Origin: Telopea speciosissima
Lineage: Eukaryota; Streptophyta; Magnoliopsida; Proteales; Proteaceae
NCBI RefSeq assembly: GCF_018873765.1
Contig: NC_057924.1
Location: forward strand, 9,300,001 to 9,364,000
Reading direction: 5' to 3'
DNA: 64,000 bases
Position 1 is the stretch's first letter; each line of letters starts with the position of its first letter. Shown one piece after another: positions 57,783 through 64,000 of the stretch. The notes under the pieces were generated by a model. That model had not been told where the DNA came from. It did no database searches and saw nothing but the letters and a program-made list of their open reading frames with translations. The position numbers and the translations under genes are program-made.

Positions 57783-58281
57783 CCCCAATTTTTTTAGCAG
57801 ATTGATTAGTTATATAAACTTTTAAAGACCCAGTTTTTATTAATCTAGGGTGAAGGAGATATTTTTAAAACTTTTGCCATTAAATTACATTTGAGTTATC
57901 TATATTTTTTTTTGGTAAAAAATAACTTTCGCCATTCAAGTAAGTGTTAACTTAACTAAGAAGGCTTTCTTTTAAAAAGCCAAGTTAGTGGTTAGTAGGC
58001 ATTGGATAACTCTAGTGATAGGATCAGAAACTTTTTGGTGCTAATTTTCCAATTAAGTTGACATGCGTCAATAAATAATAAAAAAGGCATGAATGAAACC
58101 CTACACGGTAGCTACATATTAAAATATTAAATGGGCCGAAAAAAGAACCCTTAACAACCAGGCACAAGGTTCCTACACGGACAGTGATTTCATAGGTGTT
58201 TACATAGTTATGCCATGCCACAAATCGATTTTATGGACTAAGTAAACCCAATATCCTTTTTTCACATGTTAACTTATAATC

Positions 58282-58422
58282 CGGCAGCATTTGGTTTGCA
58301 TTTTTTGAATGCATTTAAAGTCGATTTTGCATTCTCAAATCATAAAAATAGTTGTTTTTATTATTCGAGAATGTAAAATCGTCCTTGATTCCATTCCAAG
58401 AATGCATACTAAACACAGCCGG
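58282..58422. repeat. Small TIR element (MITE), about 140 bp
   Basis: Left end cggcagcatttggtttgcat and right-end complement cggctgtgtttagtatgcat. Inside, tcgattttgcattctca faces tgagaatg-like sequence (cgagaatgtaaaatcg). No clear target duplication; the end resembles Tourist/PIF-Harbinger MITEs but the usual TWA was not found. Confidence 0.65.
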
Positions 58423-58982
58423 AATTAACTACTTGACAATACCAAACATTAAACAAATCCAAAAAGATAATGGGACTAAAAGGATTTTAGGTGTCAAGAA
58501 TCAGGATCAGATCGATCATGATCATATCATTGGTATTGGAATAGATGAGGGGGAAAATAGTATAAAAAGATCCCATATCAATATTTTTTGAGGGGCAAAA
58601 TGGTCCAATCAGGAAGAGGGGGAAATGGTTTAAAAATTCATATCAATATTTTGAAGGTTAAAATGATCCAATCTACTCCAAAAGAATCAATTTGTGTCGG
58701 TACATGAAAAGGTTTATGATTGAGTTTGAAATTTGTTTTCTTTGGGAGAAAGTTCTATGTGGGGACAGAGGAGTGTGTGCGACAGTGGGAGGTGAAATGA
58801 TTGCCTCACCCTCATGAAAGTTGCCCATTGATACCGCTGCATGTGCTTCCATTGGCCTTGTGCATGCATAGGGGCTACACTCCTCCACATAAAATTCTTG
58901 CATTTTTGAAAGAGATTTGATAGTGATGGACAAATCATCTCTCTATGGCAAAATAAAACAATGGAAAGTAGTTTTCAGCCTC

Positions 58983-59113
58983 GGAGTGTAGTCTATGCCA
59001 GCACTCTCATGTGTTTGTCTCCCTCCTCTTCAAAATAAATGAGAGAAATGTCTTTTCATATGACAATGAGGGATAGACTCATGAGAGTGCTGGCGTAGAC
59101 CACACTCCCCTAC
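58983..59113. repeat. Palindromic MITE, family A copy 2
   Basis: Left arm ggagtgtagtctatgccagc; right arm gctggcgtagaccacactcc. It shares the tgtctttcatatga-type centre (gtcttttcatatgacaatga) with the copy at 26056-26201. Confidence 0.8.
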
Positions 59114-59529
59114 AAAGTTGTCTTTCTCTAAGGACTTGCTCATACAAGGAGGGAGGAATCTCTCCAGGGTTTGGAAAAGTAAGGGATGTAGTTCCAAATG
59201 GACTTGATCCGAATACCAAAACCCGGGTTTGAGAAAATCTAAACAAACCAATGACGTGGCGTCACGGGCACCGTCAAATACGGTGATGAGCACGTGATCC
59301 CCATTAAGGAACTTTTATTCCATTATTATTGCGCGCCAATCTTATTCCCACGCAGTCTCTGAGGCTCTCAGGACAGCAGAATCACCACCGTCCGTCTCTA
59401 TCAGTGTATCCCTCGCTTCCTTCCTTGAAGAAAGAATTAAAAAGAAAAAAGTCTTAAAAAAGAATTAGTTTTTCAAAACAATAGTTTACTGTTAATGTAA
59501 TTAAATATTGGATGGATTAGACCGTACCG

Positions 59530-59536
59530 TATAAAG
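59530..59536 (+). promoter_or_regulatory. Candidate TATA box of the PLAC8 gene
   Basis: tataaag lies about 320 bp before the start codon in the pyrimidine-poor stretch before the leader. Weak on its own. Confidence 0.3.
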
Positions 59537-59856
59537 AGGAGTAATGGATATTTCAGAAAACCAGAACAGAATTTCTCTTTTTGTTCTCATCATAAAAAAA
59601 AAAAAAACAGAACAGGATTAAAACATGGAGAAAATGGCCATCGTTCCGTGATGGAATGTTTCTATTTCTCTTTCTTGAGATATAAACCTAAATCCTAATC
59701 CCAATAGGAAAGCACAGGTAGAGAAGAAGTTAAAGCTTCGTTCCAAGTTCCAACCTCCTTTTCTTTGTTGTTAAGGGTAAGAGCAAAACAAGAGAGGAAA
59801 GAAATTAAAATTTGGGTGATTGAGTTTCTCTTCTTCAGAAGCTCAGACCATCGATG

Positions 59857-61578
59857 ATGGCGGATTCCGAGGAAAAGCCCATTAATGGAGTCGAAGAGAA
59901 AGGAGAGGATACATTCATGGAAGGAGTTACTGTGTTGGATTTTGATATGCTTTGTGCAACTGTGGCATTGCAGACGCAAGGGTTTTCGAAGGAGAAATGG
60001 GACAAATTGGAGGAAAACATCCATGGAAACGGTATGGAGATTGGTGGAGTCCAAAGGATGTGGGAAGGTGAAGTCCTTGATTGCTTCGTAGACCGTCGAA
60101 TCGCCATCGAAACGGCTTGGTTAGCTTTCCATTTTCCCTCTGCCCTCTTCCTTTTGTTTTTCTTCCACGTTTTCCATTTTCTCTCGCATATATGCTTTTG
60201 TAGCGATTCGTGCCCGGCTCCTCTTGTTTTTGTGTTTTCTCTCTTCGACGCTCTCCCACCTCGTCGCCTTCTCTCTTCTTTTGGGAGAATGGGAGAAGAG
60301 AGCTGTTCTGTTATGGAAGGCCATTTTGATTGCGGGGGCTAGGATTTCAGTGATGAGTTTTCAGGGTTTATTTCCCTAATAATTGAAATTGAGGTAATAT
60401 TTACTCTCTTATCCATTCCCTTTTCATGGAATAAACTTGTGAAGGAGGAACCTTGTGATTTTGGAAGTCAGGAAGTGGCTTTCCTTCTCGCGCTTTATGC
60501 CGCATATATGGCAACAAAGATCTAATTTTTCCAAACCAGAATTGCCCTCTCTAAGGCACCTATCTTTGACACAACAGTGTTGACGACTTCTCTGTCTACC
60601 CAGGAACGAGGATTTCGGGGAACAAATGAATACCATGTTGTGACACATTTACGTAGAACTTTGCACTGTTAATCTTCTTATGTTGTTATAATTTTTTTGC
60701 ACAATTGATGGTATATTTTGATCTTGCAGCTGCCCATGCTACAGATTCGGGAAGAACATGGGAAGAGCTGGTTTTGGTTGTGGTTTTATTCATGTAAATA
60801 TATTCTCTTTGAACCCATATGATTGTTTCTTTTCCTTATTCTTTTTCCAATTTTGTAATTTCAGGAAGTTAAAGAATTTAGACTTAATTCCGTATTATTA
60901 GAGCCATGTGTATGCATAGGATCAATCTTCTAGGAAATGGAGTGCAAGAATTTGACATATGTTGTATACTATCCATTTTCTGTATCACTATCTGAAAGTG
61001 GGGCCCTGACTCCCACCTAGACATGATATATGGGTCTGTGAATTGTCAAACTGGTTCCAGTTTATTTCAAGTCAGTCAACCTAGGTCAACTAATATCCAA
61101 CTGATTAATTTTTTAATTTTCTCAACCACATACTGCCCTCACTTGATTCAGTCTGAATCATCTTATCTTTTAGAGTGTTTCTCGTGGTCCATATGGCTAT
61201 TGTTCTTAACATACAAATCCAACTTATTGTTGCAGTGGGTCAACTCTTTTTCTTTGGGGTCTGGTTAGTATCGGTGCTATAAAAATTGTTATTACAAGCA
61301 CCATAAAATATATAATTTGAAATTGCACTAATCGGAGAAACTAAAATTTTTTACCAGAAATACTAGTACATGTTGTTCTTGAACAACTAGTGAATTAGTT
61401 TTGCCTTTGGCAGGGAGCTGTTTATTTTGTTCTTGCCGTCACTGCTCTTCTCAACTTGATTGCCTTTGCTGTCACCATGCGGCGCTGCTTTCTGTATTTG
61501 GTACTTGCTTTCATAATTTTGGCTGGAACATATTTGGGTTTCTTCCGTACACAGATCAGGAAACAGTTCCACATAAGG
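59857..61578 (+). CDS. PLAC8-family membrane protein, first three exons (3' end not in window)
   Basis: Exons 59857-60119, 60730-60793 and 61414-61578 splice with GT/AG borders and matching phases. Exon 1 gives MADSEEKPINGVEEKGED, VLDFDMLCATVALQTQG and RMWEGEVLDCFVDRRIAIET. Exon 2 gives CCPCYRFGKNMGRAGFG. Exon 3 encodes two hydrophobic spans (VYFVLAVTALLNLIAFAV and LYLVLAFIILAGTYLGFF) and RTQIRKQFHIR. This is the order of the plant At5g41390/At1g63830-type PLAC8 proteins. In relatives the next exon begins GSDSSLDD and carries the second Cys-rich CCPCC-type motif; it was not found in the 2.4 kb to the right edge, so it is likely beyond the window. An ATG three bases earlier (59854) is an equal alternative start. 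Function is unknown; some PLAC8 relatives affect cell size or metal transport. Confidence 0.85.
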
Positions 61579-61968
61579 GTAAGCATTGGTATCCATATCT
61601 ACATTCTTTTTTATATATTTATTTTAGTTTACAATCTATATGACACAACTTAGTGCTGATTGAGCTGAGGAATTTTTCTATTTGTGCTTCATTGGTTTCT
61701 TTTCCAATATTATTCCATATGCCATGGATTCAGTTATAGTAATTTCTCAGATGGTTTTCCAATTGTTTAATTGAAAACGTGCATGCATAGCTCTGAGGTG
61801 ATTATAGCTCATAACTTCAATTGATGATCCTCACAGATGTTGAAGCCAGGAATTGTCTCACATTTATAGATGTTGACCTGATGGGGGCTTGAAAAGTATA
61901 CTAACACTCTTGATAACGTATCATTGGAAGCTTTTCACACACAATAAAATAATAATAATAATAAATAA

Positions 61969-62097
61969 AAGCGTACACAGTGCACGAGGCTCCCACCACT
62001 GTGGGGTCTGGGGAGGGCCATAATGTATGCAGCCTTAACCCTGCTTTTGCAGAGAGGCTGTTTCCAGACTCGCCCCGTGACCACTTAGTCACAATGG
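61969..62097 (-). mobile_element. Au SINE, 5'-truncated
   Basis: On the minus strand it runs ccattgtgactaagtggtca, cggggcgagtctggaaacag and cctctctgcaaaagcagggt, ending gtgcactgtgtacgc followed by a (ttatt)n-like tail. The first ~35 bases of the consensus (gagggcgggccttggtg...) are missing. Confidence 0.85.
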
Positions 62098-63177
62098 AGA
62101 AGAAGAAGAGAAGATGAAAATTAATACCATTGGAAGAGCAAATGAAAAGAAGTAATTAGTTTGTTTTTGAGTAATTATGGGAACGTGGTTCTTTCCCGCA
62201 TCCTTTGGGACATATGCTATTTGGTACCCTACTCACCCAAACTCATTTAATCTGTGTGGCATTAGCAGTGTACTTGAAATTGTGGGTGTTTTAAATATTG
62301 AAAAGAGATAGATAGCTCTGAAAGCCCAAAGATGGCAATAACTCATGTAAGTATTGCATGCTGAATTTCAAGTAATGGGCATCTGAATGCCATCCTCACT
62401 ACTGTCGATATGAAGGTATATATCTGGCTTCGTAGGGTGGGAAAGTAGTGATTTACTTGTTTGTTTTGCCTTGCCAAATGGTTTCTCCGAAACAAATGAA
62501 GTTTTAGCTATTTTAGGAGTAACCAGCATTTCTTTGAGATGTTTACTTGCAGTTGTTGTTTCACTACTAAGGGAGTATTAGATGAATAACCTTAAAAGAT
62601 CTTGTTGGTTGTTTAATCTTACCTGTCTGACCTCTAAAGTGAAATTAATTGCAACCATCTTCGCTCTTAAGGTATGAGCTACACTATTAGGGACGGTAAA
62701 GAAAGCCAATTCATGTTTCCTGGGTCTTGTAGAGTTGTAGAGACCTCAGGCCTGCTACTGAGAATGAATCTTAAAGGAAGAAGAAGAAGCCCTAAAATTC
62801 TTATATCTGAATGCTCGCTTGCTCAAGCTTCCCAGATGCCGATTTTACTGGAATTGCATCATATTAGGAAATCATTGGAATATACATTTCACACCTTGAA
62901 ATCTTGGATAAAAGTCTTCCCATTATATAGACTCATTTCTGAGCTTATTTTGCTCTGTTTAACCTTCATCTGAACTCCTTTTGCACTGCTATTTAGCATG
63001 TAACTTCATATCTGTGTTATATTTTCTGTCTGTCTCCAAGGCTAGCACAATGTGGTTTTTTGGCAGTTCTACAATCCACTTTGTCATCCCAGTCTGATGT
63101 TAGACTACCCATTGCCAATGAAATGAGTCTTCTTTTAACTTACAACTAAGTCTTGTAAAGAACTTACTTTAATCATC

Positions 63178-63440
63178 GCTGTTCACATATGCTGATACTT
63201 TTATTGGTTTCATCCGCAAAATACAATGAACTGACAAAGAACAAAATCTGCTAGGGGACTAGGAGCAGCAGCGATGTGGTGCTGCATGCATGGCTGGATC
63301 TGGGGATTATAGTGGGTCCCATTGTGAACTGATAGAACTTACTGTTGTCATTGCTGTTCAAATTGCATGAAATATGCTGATACTTTATTGGTTTCATCCG
63401 CAAATAATATTGAACTGACAAAGAACAAAATCTTCTAGGA
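63178..63440 (+). repeat. Tandem duplication, ~170-bp period
   Basis: gctgttcacatatgctgata through ggtttcatccgcaaa to gaactgacaaagaacaaaat, followed by ctgctagg, recurs about 170 bp downstream with a small insertion and ends cttctagga. Confidence 0.8.
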
Positions 63441-63763
63441 TGTCTTTGGTATCAATCCTTGAAAACCATTCTTGCTTTTCCTCAAAAAGAGATTTTAGAA
63501 TGGTTTCTGAGTTGGAAAGAAATGGTTTGGCTACATGAGAAAAAGAGAAGTAATACCCTTTCCTCCAACCCTGCCAAAAAGATAAAAAAAGAAAAAGAAA
63601 AAAGAAGAAGAAATATTCCTATCTAACTTATTCTAATATATCCATGATAGAAATCCTATTCTGATGGTGTTGATAACCATGCTAAAGAAACAAGGCCAAA
63701 GACAAAGATACTAATGTTGGAGTGACTGACTCAGACACTACACGCAGGATGCAGTCGCTGCCT

Positions 63764-63794
<31 letters not shown>

Positions 63795-64000
63795 TTGGAG
63801 AGTGAAGGGGAAAGAAGGGACAGAGAGATTTGTTGAGACAAATAGGGCATGGGAAGCCGTGAATGGCCTGTATACAGTGGAATACCTGTGCATACTGTCA
63901 TTATTTTCCAACTTTCTTCACTACTTGCATGGACATCTCACTGAGAATTGCACCAATCGTTCGAACATTATGGTTAAGTATTTTTCCTGATGCTTAAAAC

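Larger units (their letters stand above)
61579..64000. other. Probable PLAC8 intron 3 or flank, with Au SINE and a tandem duplication
   Basis: Begins with the donor gtaagc. Contains an Au SINE at 61969-62097, a duplicated block at 63178-63440 and a (ga)n run at about 63763-63794. No PLAC8 exon or other protein was recognised. Confidence 0.55.

Noticed and set aside
60121-60342. Continuation of PLAC8 exon 1 as an open frame to 60342
   Set aside because: The frame after 60119 loses family similarity, while a GT donor at 60120 joins correctly to the CCPCY exon at 60730.

Overview
This is nuclear DNA from a flowering plant. It has spliced genes with GT-AG introns up to 6 kb long, plant-only families (G-type lectin receptor kinase, UGT89-like glycosyltransferase, PHOS32-type stress protein, XTH, DREB) and AT-rich intergenic DNA packed with hAT, Mutator-like (MULE), MITE and Au-SINE copies. 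Low coding GC and non-grass-like proteins suggest a eudicot or magnoliid; the species cannot be named from sequence alone. There are no operons, CRISPR arrays or recognisable tRNA/rRNA genes.

Layout. 1-309 (-): first exon of a PHOS32/34-like universal stress protein, running off the left edge. 592-2408: a Mutator-like element carrying a captured, broken XTH gene. 2.4-15 kb: a transposon belt with two 0.84-kb TIR elements, a MULE (9722-11246, holding a ZF-HD homeodomain scrap) nested in a hAT element (9480-12986), and a further MULE-like element near 13304-14748. 15244-22115 (+): an SNM1B/Apollo-like metallo-beta-lactamase nuclease gene in four exons. 22.9-23.3 kb: LINE RNase H remnant. 24201-25470: UGT89-like pseudogene ending in an Au SINE and flanked by ~70-bp direct repeats. 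26244-28145: a MULE with fragments of two unrelated genes, a RING E3 ligase and a DREB factor, in opposite orientations. 31569-34073 (+): intact single-exon lectin receptor kinase. 36399-38486 (+): single-exon EF-hand/TPR protein interrupted by one in-frame TGA. 42753-49818 (+): NOSIP/CSU1-like RING protein with one 6.15-kb intron. 51-52 kb: LINE 3' remnant. 59857-61578 (+): first three exons of a PLAC8-family membrane protein; its last exon is not found before the right edge.

The intact genes are unrelated housekeeping or signalling genes (DNA repair, ubiquitin ligation, receptor signalling, stress response) and show no sign of acting as one pathway. The unusual feature of the window is gene capture: three long-TIR elements hold pieces of at least four host genes (XTH, ZF-HD, RING E3, DREB), all decayed. 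Around them are several small hAT elements with clear 8-bp target-site duplications and many palindromic MITEs.
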